64,000 bases of DNA, taken from NCBI RefSeq assembly GCF_025369935.1, contig NZ_CP104467.1, positions 7,571,001-7,635,000 of the forward strand. Reading direction: 5' to 3'. Under the pieces are notes generated by a model, which did not search any database, was not told the DNA's origin, and saw only the letters and a program-made list of their open reading frames with translations. This DNA comes from Paenibacillus andongensis (GTDB taxonomy: Bacteria > Bacillota > Bacilli > Paenibacillales > NBRC-103111). This document shows, in pieces, positions 24,735 through 34,197 of the stretch. Position 1 is the first letter of the stretch. Each line of letters begins with the position of its first letter. Made by a program: the position numbers and the translations under genes.

Positions 24735-25214
24735 TTATATTAACGTTAAAATTTGATTTTTATGGTGATTGTCATGATCGTTAAATTCGTGAATGATGTA
24801 AAGCAAGGAATAAGGTGTGCCGGCGTGCGGGCAAGTTTCTACTCCGTTCACTGTAACATGTTTAGCAACAACGTCAGGCTCGGATAACAGTATTTCAACC
24901 AACTGAAGACGGGTTTGCTTAAATTCATCGAGCAGACGATCTTTAGAAATTCCCAATCTGGCATATTCATAAGCCATTTTGTTAAACGAATCGAAATCTG
25001 GAAATACCATTCCTTCCCCATTTTTAATCGCTGGGATAATCGAAGAGATGAGGTAAGCATCCCAATTTTGTAGATGCGAAATAATTTCTCCTAATGACGC
25101 TTTTCCTTCTGCAATCGGTCGTAACCATATGGTATCTTCAACTTCACGTAAGGTATCCGTCCACTCTGTAAATTCTTTATACCGAAGAATCGTATTTTGG
25201 TCCAAACTTATCAT
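24735..25214 (-). CDS. DinB-family protein
   Basis: A 159-residue four-helix-bundle protein of the DinB/YfiT group. The metal-binding His pattern is visible as 'EIISHLQNWDAYL' and 'HEFNDHDNHHKNQIL'. Family members bind divalent metal and some act as thiol transferases; the role here is unknown. GGAGG lies 5 nt before ATG 25214. Its start region overlaps the end of the truncated AraC frame. Confidence 0.82.
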   Translation of the reverse strand: MISLDQNTILRYKEFTEWTDTLREVEDTIWLRPIAEGKASLGEIISHLQNWDAYLISSIIPAIKNGEGMVFPDFDSFNKMAYEYARLGISKDRLLDEFKQTRLQLVEILLSEPDVVAKHVTVNGVETCPHAGTPYSLLYIIHEFNDHDNHHKNQILTLI

Positions 25215-25404
25215 TGTAACCTCCACTATTATTGGTATAATAATCCATTTCCGCCAACGTCACATCGGTAATGAACGAGAACATCCGTTGGAACTGATAC
25301 GACGAACAGCACGCCATGCGGGCCACTGTGCCCAACTCGATCTCTTCAGGCAGATTGTCTTCAATATAGTCAATCGCCCGATTCATCCTCTCAAGCCACT
25401 CCAT
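25177..25404 (-). pseudogene. Truncated AraC/XylS-family regulator (N-terminal HTH only)
   Basis: MEWLERMNRAIDYIEDNLPE and the following 'LGTVARMACCSSYQFQRMFS' are the first helices and first HTH of an AraC-type DNA-binding domain. After 'TDVTLAE' the sequence leaves the family and stops after 75 residues, so the second HTH and effector domain are gone. AGGAGGG still precedes the ATG. The break falls at the start of the DinB gene, suggesting a deletion that joined the two. Confidence 0.7.
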
Positions 25405-25521
25405 CTCAATCCCTCCTCTCGAGTTCAAGTATAGGCAGATCGAAAAATAGCTTCGCAACAATTTGTGCCAAAAGATGTTGCTTATCCCTACGCCCCAGGG
25501 AGTTCTATGAAAAACTTGCCC

Positions 25522-26001
25522 TCACTTGTGATACGGTTCCCCCCGATTTATCCGCATCGCGCGATAAATCTGCTCCACCAGGACCAGCCGCATCAGCTGG
25601 TGCGGCAGCGTCATGCGGCCAAAAGACAGCCGTATATCCGCACGGCGCAGCAGCTCGCTGGATAGCCCCAGCGAGCCGCCGATCACGAAGGCCACCTGGC
25701 TCCGCCCATAGGTGGCCAATTTATCGAGCGAGCCCGCCAGCTGCTCGCTCGTCCACATCTCGCCGTCGATGGCCAGCGCCACGACGTACACGTCCGCGCC
25801 GAGCTTGGCTAACAGCCGCTCGCCCTCCTTCACACGCACCTGCTGTTCCTCAGCAGGGCTCATGTTCTCGGGTGCCTTTTCATCCGGCACCTCTATCATT
25901 TGCACCTTGGCATACGGCCCAAGGCGCTTCACATACTCCGCGATCCCGTCCACGAGATAGCGCTCCTTCAATTTCCCTACGGTTAATATCTGTATATGCA
26001 T
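25522..26001 (-). CDS. rlmH: 23S rRNA (pseudouridine1915-N3)-methyltransferase RlmH
   Basis: A 159-residue SPOUT-class methyltransferase, exactly the usual length. It begins 'MHIQILTVGKLKERYL' and has the SAM-knot motifs 'VAFVIGGSLGLSSELLRRAD' and 'FGRMTLPHQLMRLVLVEQIY' and ends 'YRAMRINRGEPYHK'. It methylates pseudouridine 1915 of 23S rRNA in the assembled 70S ribosome. GGGGAG lies 10 nt before ATG 26001. Confidence 0.97.
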   Translation of the reverse strand: MHIQILTVGKLKERYLVDGIAEYVKRLGPYAKVQMIEVPDEKAPENMSPAEEQQVRVKEGERLLAKLGADVYVVALAIDGEMWTSEQLAGSLDKLATYGRSQVAFVIGGSLGLSSELLRRADIRLSFGRMTLPHQLMRLVLVEQIYRAMRINRGEPYHK

Positions 26002-26251
26002 AACCGACAATCTCCCCTCATTTGATCCATTGGATAAAATACAATCAAATCAAGCTAATACACCTTATTTGCCCGTTTTCATTGGAGCAAATCCAACAGA
26101 ATGCTCCAAAATCAGCTCTTTTGAGCCATTTCCTCAAATTCTACTGTATAAAATCCAATGGAACTAATCCCAACCGCCGATGTCATGAGACATCATTGGA
26201 ATATATCCAATCAAACTCGTCCGGTCCGAGTTGATCGACCCGCTTCAATCC

Positions 26252-26280
26252 AAACAAAAAAGGAAGGCCTCCGCCTCCCT
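26252..26280 (-). terminator. Terminator of the CxxH/CxxC gene
   Basis: On the minus strand GGGAGGC-GGA-GGCCTTCC is followed by TTTTTTG. The region 26025-26250 has four short inverted copies of ATTGGA/TCCAAT and no gene. Confidence 0.7.
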
Positions 26281-26447
26281 CATACAACTAGAAATCGCGC
26301 TAACTCCTTGCAGTGCTCGCAGTGCGTCGGTGGCTCCCAACTAGCGAAGTGGGTCTTCTGCAGATCCACAATGTCCGGAGCCTCCTCATACTCATCAACA
26401 AACTCATCAATCGCGATTTCCACATGATCTTTACAAACTACGTGCAT
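26280..26447 (-). CDS. CxxH/CxxC protein (BA_5709 family)
   Basis: A 55-residue protein with a zinc-binding-like VVCKDHVE (CxxH) near the N-terminus and HCEHC (CxxC) near the C-terminus. Proteins of this pattern are conserved near rlmH in Bacillales and have no known function. GAGAGG lies 7 nt before ATG 26447; an in-frame ATG five codons upstream overlaps the ribosome site. Confidence 0.8.
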   Translation of the reverse strand: MHVVCKDHVEIAIDEFVDEYEEAPDIVDLQKTHFASWEPPTHCEHCKELARFLVV

Positions 26448-26504
26448 GCAAGTACCTCTCATCCGCAATGTTTCTATCCACGCATATCTTATATCTCTTC
26501 AAAT

Positions 26505-26693
<189 letters not shown>

Positions 26694-26714
26694 CAATACA
26701 ATCACTCATCACAA

Positions 26715-27938
26715 TCACTTATCCATCGCTTCAACCAAAGTAACCACCGCATTCAGCTTCTTACCGCCGCGGTAATAAACCACGCTGACTTTATCGCCAA
26801 TCTTCTTCTCATTGTACAAATATTTCCGCAACGAGATCGTACTGTCAATCTTGCGGTCATCCAATTGGACAATGACATCCTGCGCTTTGAGGCCCGCTTC
26901 TTTGGCAGGTCCCGACACATCGAAGACGATAACTCCAGTCTTCACATCTGCAGGGAGCTTTAATACATCCGTCCCTTTAAAAGCTTGCAGTTCCTGCGTC
27001 GAAACACCTATCAACGGTCTTTTCACCTTGTGATCCTTGATCAAACTCTCAATAATCGGCTTCACACTATTAATTGGAATGGCAAAACCTAACCCTTCCA
27101 CGCCCGTATCCGATATCTTCATGGAATTGATTCCGACAACCTTGCCCTCGATATTCACCAGCGGTCCGCCGCTGTTCCCTTGGTTAATAGCCGCATCCGT
27201 TTGGATAACGTCCATCTCCCAGTCGTAATCGGTTCCTTCACGTGACAGTGAAACTGGTATCGTTCGTTTCGGCGAAGAAATGATGCCTTGGGTAACGGTT
27301 GGCGAGAATCCAAGTCCAAGCGGGTTGCCTACTGCAATCGCCATTTCCCCTGCTCGCAGCGTTTCGGAGTCACCGAATTCAGCAAGCACCTTGATGTCTT
27401 TTCCATCCGCTTCCAGTAAGGCTAGATCCGTAATCCGATCCCGACCAATTAGGGTTGCTTTGCGATGCTCACCTTGGAAATTAACAATTTCGAACTGGTT
27501 CCCGTTCTCAACAACGTGACTATTCGTTACAATTCGAACTTTATCACCATTCCGTGCGAAAATAACACCCGAGCCAATCCCGAGTCCGGTCTCTTGCCCT
27601 TTATCATCTTTCTTCGAGGAAATAACGCTGACCACGGCAGGTTTTATTTTCTCCGTTGCCGCCACAACGGAATCGTTGCTGTTCATCGGATGCGCCTCGG
27701 CTTTTGCCGCAGAAGCTGGTATTGCTAACGCAGTCCCAGATGGATCACTTTTCCCGAAGCTAGCTACTATTCCGACCAGCAAAAGCATGGCTAACGCTCC
27801 GCCAACTCCAGCAATGAGGGCCACATTCCGTCTGCGGCCCGCGAAGCTTGTGAATGCCCCTGTCCCTTTGGGACGCCAAGTATCCTGGCGCTGTTTGGAC
27901 CTTTTGGTGGAATAAAAATCATCATCAAACAAACTCAT
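26715..27938 (-). CDS. htrA: HtrA/DegP-type membrane-anchored serine protease
   Basis: A 407-residue trypsin-like protease with a cytoplasmic basic head, one membrane helix (res. about 39-61), a protease domain and a C-terminal PDZ domain (about 305-400). The triad is His141 (TNSHVV), Asp171 (TDLALL) and Ser256 (QGNSGGPL). Members degrade misfolded proteins outside the membrane. GGAGGG lies 7 nt before the ATG. It follows walJ as in other Bacillales, but here a small plus-strand gene and about 300 bp separate them, so it is not in the wal operon. Confidence 0.95.
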   Translation of the reverse strand: MSLFDDDFYSTKRSKQRQDTWRPKGTGAFTSFAGRRRNVALIAGVGGALAMLLLVGIVASFGKSDPSGTALAIPASAAKAEAHPMNSNDSVVAATEKIKPAVVSVISSKKDDKGQETGLGIGSGVIFARNGDKVRIVTNSHVVENGNQFEIVNFQGEHRKATLIGRDRITDLALLEADGKDIKVLAEFGDSETLRAGEMAIAVGNPLGLGFSPTVTQGIISSPKRTIPVSLSREGTDYDWEMDVIQTDAAINQGNSGGPLVNIEGKVVGINSMKISDTGVEGLGFAIPINSVKPIIESLIKDHKVKRPLIGVSTQELQAFKGTDVLKLPADVKTGVIVFDVSGPAKEAGLKAQDVIVQLDDRKIDSTISLRKYLYNEKKIGDKVSVVYYRGGKKLNAVVTLVEAMDK

Positions 27939-28010
27939 ATCGGGTCCCTCCTCGCTGACGGGGGTTAAGCTATGCCGCTCTCGCCTCGGATAATTGTTAT
28001 CTAAATTTTT

Positions 28011-28121
28011 TCAATCTCGCCCTAGATTGTTTATTGTTAACTTTAGATTGTTTCTCGATCTCGCCTTAAAATGTTTAATGTTATCTCTAGATTGTTCTTT
28101 CAATCTAACCTTATATTTTTC
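28011..28121. repeat. Imperfect tandem repeat of about 45 bp, 2.5 copies
   Basis: Units start TCAATCTCGCC (28011), TCGATCTCGCC (28055) and TCAATCTAACC (28100), each continuing TTTA.TGTTA and TAGATTGTT. It lies upstream of htrA in 27939-28236, which otherwise has no gene. Confidence 0.7.
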
Positions 28122-28236
28122 AATAATAGGAATGTTTCCTTCACTTCTTGCCTACAATAATAGTAAACCAAATCTCTTAACGAAATACTAGAGTTAACTG
28201 AAAAATTAAATCAGACAAATAAAGGAGAATGCCAGA

Positions 28237-28446
28237 ATGAACCGGATTCCTTCCCATTTTGATGAAATAAACATGATTGGTAAGCTCGCTGACCTCAAAG
28301 ACAGCCACTACCACCAGTCCCTCGTCCTCTCATCTCTCATTCAAGTTCTGATCGATAAGGGTCTCATCACCGCGCAGGAGATCCAGCTCAAATCCAAAGA
28401 GCTCGACGCCGCGCTTACTCCGAATCCAATACATCCCATTTCGTAG
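28237..28446 (+). CDS. Hypothetical small protein
   Basis: A 69-residue protein preceded by AAAGGAG at 9 nt. It is predicted helical ('HQSLVLSSLIQVLIDKGLIT' then 'QEIQLKSKELDAALTPN') with no signal or membrane segment. The end of the gene overlaps the end of walJ on the other strand by 32 bp. I do not recognise the family. Confidence 0.6.
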   Translation: MNRIPSHFDEINMIGKLADLKDSHYHQSLVLSSLIQVLIDKGLITAQEIQLKSKELDAALTPNPIHPIS

Positions 28447-29215
28447 AGCGGTCAAAATATGTATCCATCAGCCGCAGCTGTTTAGCTTCAGGGGCACGCT
28501 CTTGTACTATGTTATTCACCGTTAGCCTGGCCAAATCCATTAAATTATGGTCACGGCTCAAATGCGCCATATAGACCGACTTCGTCTTGTGCGTCAACAC
28601 GTCACAGAGCGCTTCCCCTGCGGCTTCATTGGATAAATGCCCCTTGTCTCCAAGGATACGTCGCTTAATACTCCATGGATAGTGCCCCACGCGCAGCATG
28701 TCCACATCGTGATTCGTCTCCAGTACCAAGCTATCTGAATCCGCAATTTTTTCTTTGACCTTCTCACTCATATATCCCAAATCCGTTACTACACTTAACT
28801 TCTGTTCCCCTTCATAAAAGCAGTACCCCACCGGCTCCGCTGCATCATGTGAGATTCCGAATGATTCAACTCGCAGCGTGCCGAATTCCTCGACACCTCC
28901 TGTTTCCATGACCCTCTTGTTGCCTTCTGCGATCACACCGATTTGACGGTCCAGCTCTACCCAAGTCTTTTCATTCGCGTAGATAGGCAAGTCATATTTG
29001 CGAGCTAGCGCCCCCAGCCCTTTAATATGATCCGAATGCTCATGTGTGACCAGAATGGCATCAATACTGCTCGCCTCGAGCTCACGTTCCTTCATTAACA
29101 GCTCCATCTTCTTGGCGCTAAATCCAACATCAATCAGCACCTTGATTTCACCATTATCAACCACTGTTGCATTACCCGTCGAACCGCTCGACAGTACCGT
29201 AAACCTCATACCCAT
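28415..29215 (-). CDS. walJ: MBL-fold metallohydrolase WalJ (YycJ)
   Basis: A 266-residue metallo-beta-lactamase-fold protein. The metal motif HxHxDH is in 'VTHEHSDHIKGLG', with later ligands in 'SHDAAEPVGY' and 'VYMAHLSRDHN'. The N-terminus 'MRFTVLSSGSTGNATVV' is typical of YycJ. Related proteins act as 5'-3' exonucleases or link the wal operon to replication; the exact reaction is unsettled. GAGGAG lies 8 nt before ATG 29215. It is the last gene of walRKHIJ. Confidence 0.94.
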   Translation of the reverse strand: MGMRFTVLSSGSTGNATVVDNGEIKVLIDVGFSAKKMELLMKERELEASSIDAILVTHEHSDHIKGLGALARKYDLPIYANEKTWVELDRQIGVIAEGNKRVMETGGVEEFGTLRVESFGISHDAAEPVGYCFYEGEQKLSVVTDLGYMSEKVKEKIADSDSLVLETNHDVDMLRVGHYPWSIKRRILGDKGHLSNEAAGEALCDVLTHKTKSVYMAHLSRDHNLMDLARLTVNNIVQERAPEAKQLRLMDTYFDRSTKWDVLDSE

Positions 29216-29280
29216 CTTCCCTACTCCTCTATGCTTACAAGTCATCCATCTAGCCGTCCATTGTTGACTATCCCATTTGC

Positions 29281-30108
29281 CTACTTCTTATCCGTACTCT
29301 TATCCCCGTTTTTATCAGGATTCTCCGATGTTTTCGCACCATCCGCTTGTGTACCGAATGGAGCCAATTCAGACCCTTTCTGCGGAGACTCAACCGCTCC
29401 ATTGAAAGCTTGCAAATAATAAATATCTCCGTTATCGATCGTAATCCGCCAGTGCGGAAACATCGGTTGCGTTTCTGAATTATACGGCTGCCCGTGATAC
29501 CCTAGTCTGACTTCTGTAATAATGGCGCCATCACTCAAATAGTTGTCCACTAAGCTGCGAACAGCTAACTGAGCGGGGATCAGCTTCTGCTCACCCTGCT
29601 CTACTCCTGATTCTACTTCAACATAAGCTTGGCGGTAACTGGTAATTTCTCCGTTTTTCTCACTCAGTTCTACTCTCACATCGAAGAGAGGAATCTTGCC
29701 ATATAGCTGCGTGAAAACATACACACCATTTCGACTAACCGCCGAATCCAATTGGTATAGACCAAAATTCGGAATCTCCGATTGCGCTTGAACTTCTTTA
29801 CTAGCCCCTTTACCAAGAAGATTACTCATGTTAATGGGTGTTTTCAGCGTCTTCAGCTCACTGGGCTTCATATTATCGTCGTACTTCACCGTTATGACTT
29901 TCATCTTCGGTTGATCTGTCGGCAGCTCATCCGTTAACCTTATATTTTTGCTTCGGAGCGCGTTATTTAGCTCTTCTACGGCACTTGATGTGTCCAAAGC
30001 GATTTCCGTCTGATTGGAACGATTGGTGGACCAAAGTTGGAAACCAAGAATCAAATTCAACATCAAAAAGGAACAAATCAAAATCGTTTTAGCCCGACTC
30101 CAATTCAT
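29281..30108 (-). CDS. walI: WalK regulatory protein WalI (YycI)
   Basis: A 275-residue bitopic protein with one N-terminal helix ('TILICSFLMLNLILGFQLW') and an extracytoplasmic domain rich in strands. The C-terminal tail is charged and low-complexity. YycI proteins contact the WalK membrane region with YycH and restrain or tune the kinase. A GGTGAGG ribosome site precedes the ATG. It follows walH by 35 nt. Confidence 0.92.
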   Translation of the reverse strand: MNWSRAKTILICSFLMLNLILGFQLWSTNRSNQTEIALDTSSAVEELNNALRSKNIRLTDELPTDQPKMKVITVKYDDNMKPSELKTLKTPINMSNLLGKGASKEVQAQSEIPNFGLYQLDSAVSRNGVYVFTQLYGKIPLFDVRVELSEKNGEITSYRQAYVEVESGVEQGEQKLIPAQLAVRSLVDNYLSDGAIITEVRLGYHGQPYNSETQPMFPHWRITIDNGDIYYLQAFNGAVESPQKGSELAPFGTQADGAKTSENPDKNGDKSTDKK

Positions 30109-30143
30109 GACCTCACCAACCTTTCCTCAGAAATGGAACATGC

Positions 30144-31433
30144 CTACTCCACAAAATCGTACGTGCCATCACGCAGTTCAATAGCCCAAGTTGCTGTCAA
30201 TACAAGCGTCTTATCCGTTATTACCGGACGATACGCTGGGAAAATAGACACGATACTAGAACGCTTCTGGTAATACTGCAGCCTTCCTTCCAAAGCTTCA
30301 CCAGACATGATTTCGAAATCACGCCGCTGTACCGTCTTCAGATCGGGAATAATCATCGACCTCTCGAATCCGGATATAATCCCCTTCTGAACCTGCATTT
30401 TCATAGATCCATAGCCTTCAGTCTGCGGCGTAATAATCGGTAAGGATTCATAGTACTGCCGGAATGTGAACGAGTGATTATCGATTAACTGCTTCTGCGG
30501 CGTGCGAGAAACCATATATTTCCCATCCCAGCCAATATGCTGATTAATAAATTTAATACCTGCCTGCAAGTCATCCAATACCTCAGTTTTACTTTCTACG
30601 GGTGCAACAGGATCCGAATACGTAACCCACCGCAGATCTCGATTTAGCTGAAAACCGCGCTTGCTGTCCGTATAAATTTCAGAACCGTCGCGCTCTTTGA
30701 GATATCGTGTAATACCCGGATCAACGAACAGGCTTTGTTTCAATTGATCTGCCGTCAACAAGCTGTAACTAAATATATAGTTCGAAAGTCGAAGCGGCTT
30801 TATTGGGAGATAGTACTCCCCGCTGTTTGTCGTTTTGTATAGGTTTGTCAGGTCACCAAACGCCGCGAAATTTTCCACATCTTTACTTGTAAAATCGGCC
30901 GAGATGACTTCGTACCCAACGCCAGGGGAATCCGTAAAGAAGAAAGCACGCACATCCTCGTTATTGCCCTTCGAATAAATCCAAATCCTCGTTATTTTAT
31001 CATTATCAACCGGCATTTCACCTTCAATCCGCAGCAGCTGCTGAAGAATTGTAAAAGGAATACCGTCTCGGAAGCGAATCTCAACCCCTTGCTGTTTCGT
31101 TCGAACTTCTTCCCAGTTCACGTTGACCAAATACATCGACGTTTTGCGAAAGCCTTTAAAGCTTCGCTGTTTAATATTATCAAGCAGTCGTGTGTAATAG
31201 TAATTGTTAGGATACAAAACAGAGTGCTGCTGATTACCTAAGTGAACAATGATTTGATCAGGGAACAGCATGTCATGCAGCTCCGATTGCTTTCCTAATG
31301 TCTCTGTTTGAACATAATTACTTTGTTGAATAGGCTCAATCTTCGGCGGGGTGTAAGAAGCTAGATAGAAGCTTTGGTACAAGCTCGTCCCAATCAGGAC
31401 AACAAGTAGGATGGATTTCAGACTCTCGATCAT
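30144..31433 (-). CDS. walH: WalK regulatory protein WalH (YycH)
   Basis: A 429-residue protein with one N-terminal membrane helix ('SILLVVLIGTSLYQSFYLAS') and a large extracytoplasmic domain typical of YycH. It works with YycI to control WalK in Bacillales. Its ATG overlaps the walK stop by 4 nt (ATGA), so the two are co-translated. Confidence 0.92.
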   Translation of the reverse strand: MIESLKSILLVVLIGTSLYQSFYLASYTPPKIEPIQQSNYVQTETLGKQSELHDMLFPDQIIVHLGNQQHSVLYPNNYYYTRLLDNIKQRSFKGFRKTSMYLVNVNWEEVRTKQQGVEIRFRDGIPFTILQQLLRIEGEMPVDNDKITRIWIYSKGNNEDVRAFFFTDSPGVGYEVISADFTSKDVENFAAFGDLTNLYKTTNSGEYYLPIKPLRLSNYIFSYSLLTADQLKQSLFVDPGITRYLKERDGSEIYTDSKRGFQLNRDLRWVTYSDPVAPVESKTEVLDDLQAGIKFINQHIGWDGKYMVSRTPQKQLIDNHSFTFRQYYESLPIITPQTEGYGSMKMQVQKGIISGFERSMIIPDLKTVQRRDFEIMSGEALEGRLQYYQKRSSIVSIFPAYRPVITDKTLVLTATWAIELRDGTYDFVE

Positions 31434-33262
31434 AGCTCATCTTCCTCCTCTTGCTGAATCGGTAGTAGGAATACAACACGAGTTCCTTGTCCCAATTCCG
31501 ACTCCAAGTTGATCGAGCCGCCATGTGCTTTTACTATTTCCCGGGCAATAGATAACCCTAACCCAGTACCGCCCATATTACGAGAACGTGCTTTATCTAC
31601 ACGGTAGAATCGGTCAAAAATGCGGGACAGATCTTTCTTCGGGATGCCGATTCCATTATCCTGAACCGAAATTTCCAAAACATCCTTCTCGATCCTTCTC
31701 GCTTCCAGCCGAATGGCCCCTTCATCACCCGTATACTTAATCGCATTCGACACGAGATTGTCGAGTACTTGATCAATTTTATCCCGATCGAGCAGTAAGC
31801 TGGTCACGCCCTGCTCCACATGAATTAGAATTTGGATCTTGCGTTGCTGCAGCTGGAAGGAGAATCGGTCGGCTACCTCCTCCAGCATTTCGCTCACAAG
31901 CGTCGAGGATTTACTCATCATCGATTGCTTGGAATCAAGCCTCGAAAGGTGCAAGAGATCCGTCACTAAGCGGATCATCCTCTCCGTCTCGCTGCGCGTT
32001 ACGCTTATGAAGCGTGAGGCCAGCTGCGGCTCCTCAATCGCGCCATCATCGAGCGCTTCCAGATAGCTCTTAATCGTCGTCAGCGGCGTACGCAGCTCAT
32101 GCGACACGTTGGCGACGAACTCGCGTCTCGCCTGCTCCAGCTTCTCCTGATCCGTTACGTCCTGCAGCACCGCAATAATCCCGTTCTGCCCTTCACCTCG
32201 GCGATGAATCGGCGTGAACGTGATACGCACGGACAGCTGCTCGTCATCATCGGGGAGATGAATATCCAGCAGTGTCGTACTAACATGACCTTGAAGGAAA
32301 CCGCGAATCGTATCCATCGGAATACCGAGTACCTCAGATATGTCCAGCCCAAGCGTCGTTTCCTCTTCCGTCTGTAGAATCTGCTTCGCCCTGCGGTTAA
32401 GCACGATGACATGCCCTCTATCGTCCGTGGCGATGATCCCGTCATTCATATTCGTTAAGATCGAAGCAAGCTTCTCCTTCTCTTCTTCATTCAGCGAGAG
32501 CGCTTCTTTGAGCCGATTCATCATAAAATTAAACGTTTGACCGAGCTGCCCAATCTCATCGGTCCCTTGAATAATAACCTGTTGATCAAAGTTTCCTTCT
32601 GCGACAGCCGTCGCCTGCTTCGTAATCTCTTTGATCGGATTCGTAATCGTGCTGGTAAGAAGCACGCCCAGAATAGCGGTTAGCCCTAGAGCGATCAAGG
32701 TTCCTGAGATAAGGATGCGGTTAATGGATCGGATCGTTTTATACACATCTTCCATGGAAGCGATAATGTATACCGCACCCAGAACACGGGCACCGCTGCC
32801 TACCGGCTTGGCGATAATGACCTTCCGATAACCATCCCCATCCGTGAAGATCCGTTGGTTATCTTTAATCCCCTGCAGCGCCCTGATGACTTCCGGCTGT
32901 GTGTTTTTTTGTTTCAAATGATTCGGAACCGATGTGCTAATGACGTTCCCATTCGCATCTATAATTTGAATTTCCGCATTATTAATAGAAAATAAATTGC
33001 TAACGAATTCGTTCAAATCCGCATACGTCTTCTTGCCTTCAGCAGCGTTCTTGCTGTCCTGATCCCCTGTGAGGTAGGGCCCCACAAAGCCGGCCAGCAG
33101 CGTCACCTGACTGTTGCGTGAAGCCAAAAAGTCATTCTTGAAATACGTCTCCACCGTCTTATAGAAATACACGCCAATGAGCTGCATCGCAATCAGAATG
33201 AGTAAGACATAAATAATAATCAGCTTCGCTTGAATCGATTGAAAGAAGCGGATGCCCTTCAT
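31430..33262 (-). CDS. walK: Sensor histidine kinase WalK (YycG/VicK)
   Basis: A 610-residue kinase: helix 1 (res. about 12-32), extracytoplasmic PAS-like loop, helix 2 (about 183-203), HAMP, cytoplasmic PAS, HisKA with phospho-accepting His388 (VSHELRTPL), and HATPase_c with N box 'DNLVSNAIKYT' and G boxes 'DNGIGIP' and 'GTGLGLS'. WalK senses cell-wall status at the septum and phosphorylates WalR, controlling autolysins. It begins 2 nt after walR. Confidence 0.97.
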   Translation of the reverse strand: MKGIRFFQSIQAKLIIIYVLLILIAMQLIGVYFYKTVETYFKNDFLASRNSQVTLLAGFVGPYLTGDQDSKNAAEGKKTYADLNEFVSNLFSINNAEIQIIDANGNVISTSVPNHLKQKNTQPEVIRALQGIKDNQRIFTDGDGYRKVIIAKPVGSGARVLGAVYIIASMEDVYKTIRSINRILISGTLIALGLTAILGVLLTSTITNPIKEITKQATAVAEGNFDQQVIIQGTDEIGQLGQTFNFMMNRLKEALSLNEEEKEKLASILTNMNDGIIATDDRGHVIVLNRRAKQILQTEEETTLGLDISEVLGIPMDTIRGFLQGHVSTTLLDIHLPDDDEQLSVRITFTPIHRRGEGQNGIIAVLQDVTDQEKLEQARREFVANVSHELRTPLTTIKSYLEALDDGAIEEPQLASRFISVTRSETERMIRLVTDLLHLSRLDSKQSMMSKSSTLVSEMLEEVADRFSFQLQQRKIQILIHVEQGVTSLLLDRDKIDQVLDNLVSNAIKYTGDEGAIRLEARRIEKDVLEISVQDNGIGIPKKDLSRIFDRFYRVDKARSRNMGGTGLGLSIAREIVKAHGGSINLESELGQGTRVVFLLPIQQEEEDEL

Positions 33263-33264
33263 GC

Positions 33265-33984
33265 TCAGAAGCCTCCGGCTTTAGGACTGCGCATTAAATA
33301 GCCTAGGCCCCTGCGTGTCATAATATACTCAGGACGGCTCGGGTCCGTCTCCAGCTTCTCGCGTAAGCGCCGAATCGTTACATCGACTGTTCGTACGTCG
33401 CCGAAATATTCAAAGCCCCACACCGCCTGCAGCAAGTGCTCGCGTGTCATCACTTTGCCTGAATTTTTGGCCAAGTACTGAATAAGCTCGAACTCCCGAT
33501 GCGTCAAATCGAGCGGAGTGCCATCTTTATACACCATGTACATGTCGTTATCGATAAACAGGCCATGAATACGCATCCCATTCCGCTGCGTGTCCGACTC
33601 GCTTGGAGCCGACTGCGCTTTCGTCTGTCTGCGCAGGTGCGCCTTCACCCGGGCAAGCAGCTCCCTGGTGCCGAATGGCTTGGTCACATAGTCGTCTGCA
33701 CCCATTTCTAGGCCAAGCACTTTATCCAGTTCTGTATCTTTCGCTGTGAGCATAATAATAGGAGTATTCAGCTTCGAGCGAACCTCTCGGCATACATCCA
33801 TTCCATCCTTCACTGGCAGCATGAGATCCAGCAATATCAAATCAGGCTGTTCAGAGAAAGCAAGCTCTACAGCGCTTCCCCCGTCATACGCACAGATGAC
33901 CTGGTAGCCCTCTTTTTCCAAATTAAATTTCAAAATATCTGCAATCGGTTGTTCGTCATCCACCACGAGAATTTTACCAAACAA
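33265..33984 (-). CDS. walR: Essential response regulator WalR (YycF/VicR)
   Basis: A 239-residue OmpR-type regulator. The receiver has the acidic pair 'VVDDE', phospho-Asp in 'LILLDLMLP', Thr in 'MLTAKD' and Lys in 'YVTKPF', and the C-terminal winged helix has 'LTHREFELIQYLAKNSGKVM' and 'VRTVDVTIRRLREKL'. The frame is open to GTG 33993, but TTG 33984 has AGGCGG 8 nt upstream and gives MFGKILVVDDE, which aligns with other WalR proteins. A hairpin lies in the leader at 34009-34042. Confidence 0.96.
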   Translation of the reverse strand: MFGKILVVDDEQPIADILKFNLEKEGYQVICAYDGGSAVELAFSEQPDLILLDLMLPVKDGMDVCREVRSKLNTPIIMLTAKDTELDKVLGLEMGADDYVTKPFGTRELLARVKAHLRRQTKAQSAPSESDTQRNGMRIHGLFIDNDMYMVYKDGTPLDLTHREFELIQYLAKNSGKVMTREHLLQAVWGFEYFGDVRTVDVTIRRLREKLETDPSRPEYIMTRRGLGYLMRSPKAGGF

Positions 33985-34008
33985 ACCTACCACCGCCTAC
34001 TCAAGAAT

Positions 34009-34042
34009 AAATGACTTCGTCCTACAGGGACGAGCATGTAAA
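34009..34042 (-). promoter_or_regulatory. Hairpin in the walR leader
   Basis: On the minus strand GACTT...AAGTC encloses CGTCC-CTGTA-GGACG about 25 nt before the start codon. It resembles the hairpin upstream of noc. Its role is unknown. Confidence 0.4.
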
Positions 34043-34141
34043 GTCAGCCTATTTCCAGCATACTATTCCTCTATTTTATCATATATTTAAGTGAGAAGCC
34101 CTCTACCCGAGGCAAATCGAAACTTATTCTTTCTAAATGTG

Positions 34142-34190
34142 GAAAAAAGAGACAAGGTCCCCCGAGTTGTCCCGTTAGACCTTGCCTCTA
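34142..34190 (-). terminator. Terminator of the M23 peptidase gene
   Basis: On the minus strand AGAGGCAAGGTC pairs with GACCTTGTCTCT, followed by TTTTTTCC. Confidence 0.8.
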
Positions 34191-34197
34191 TCTATAA

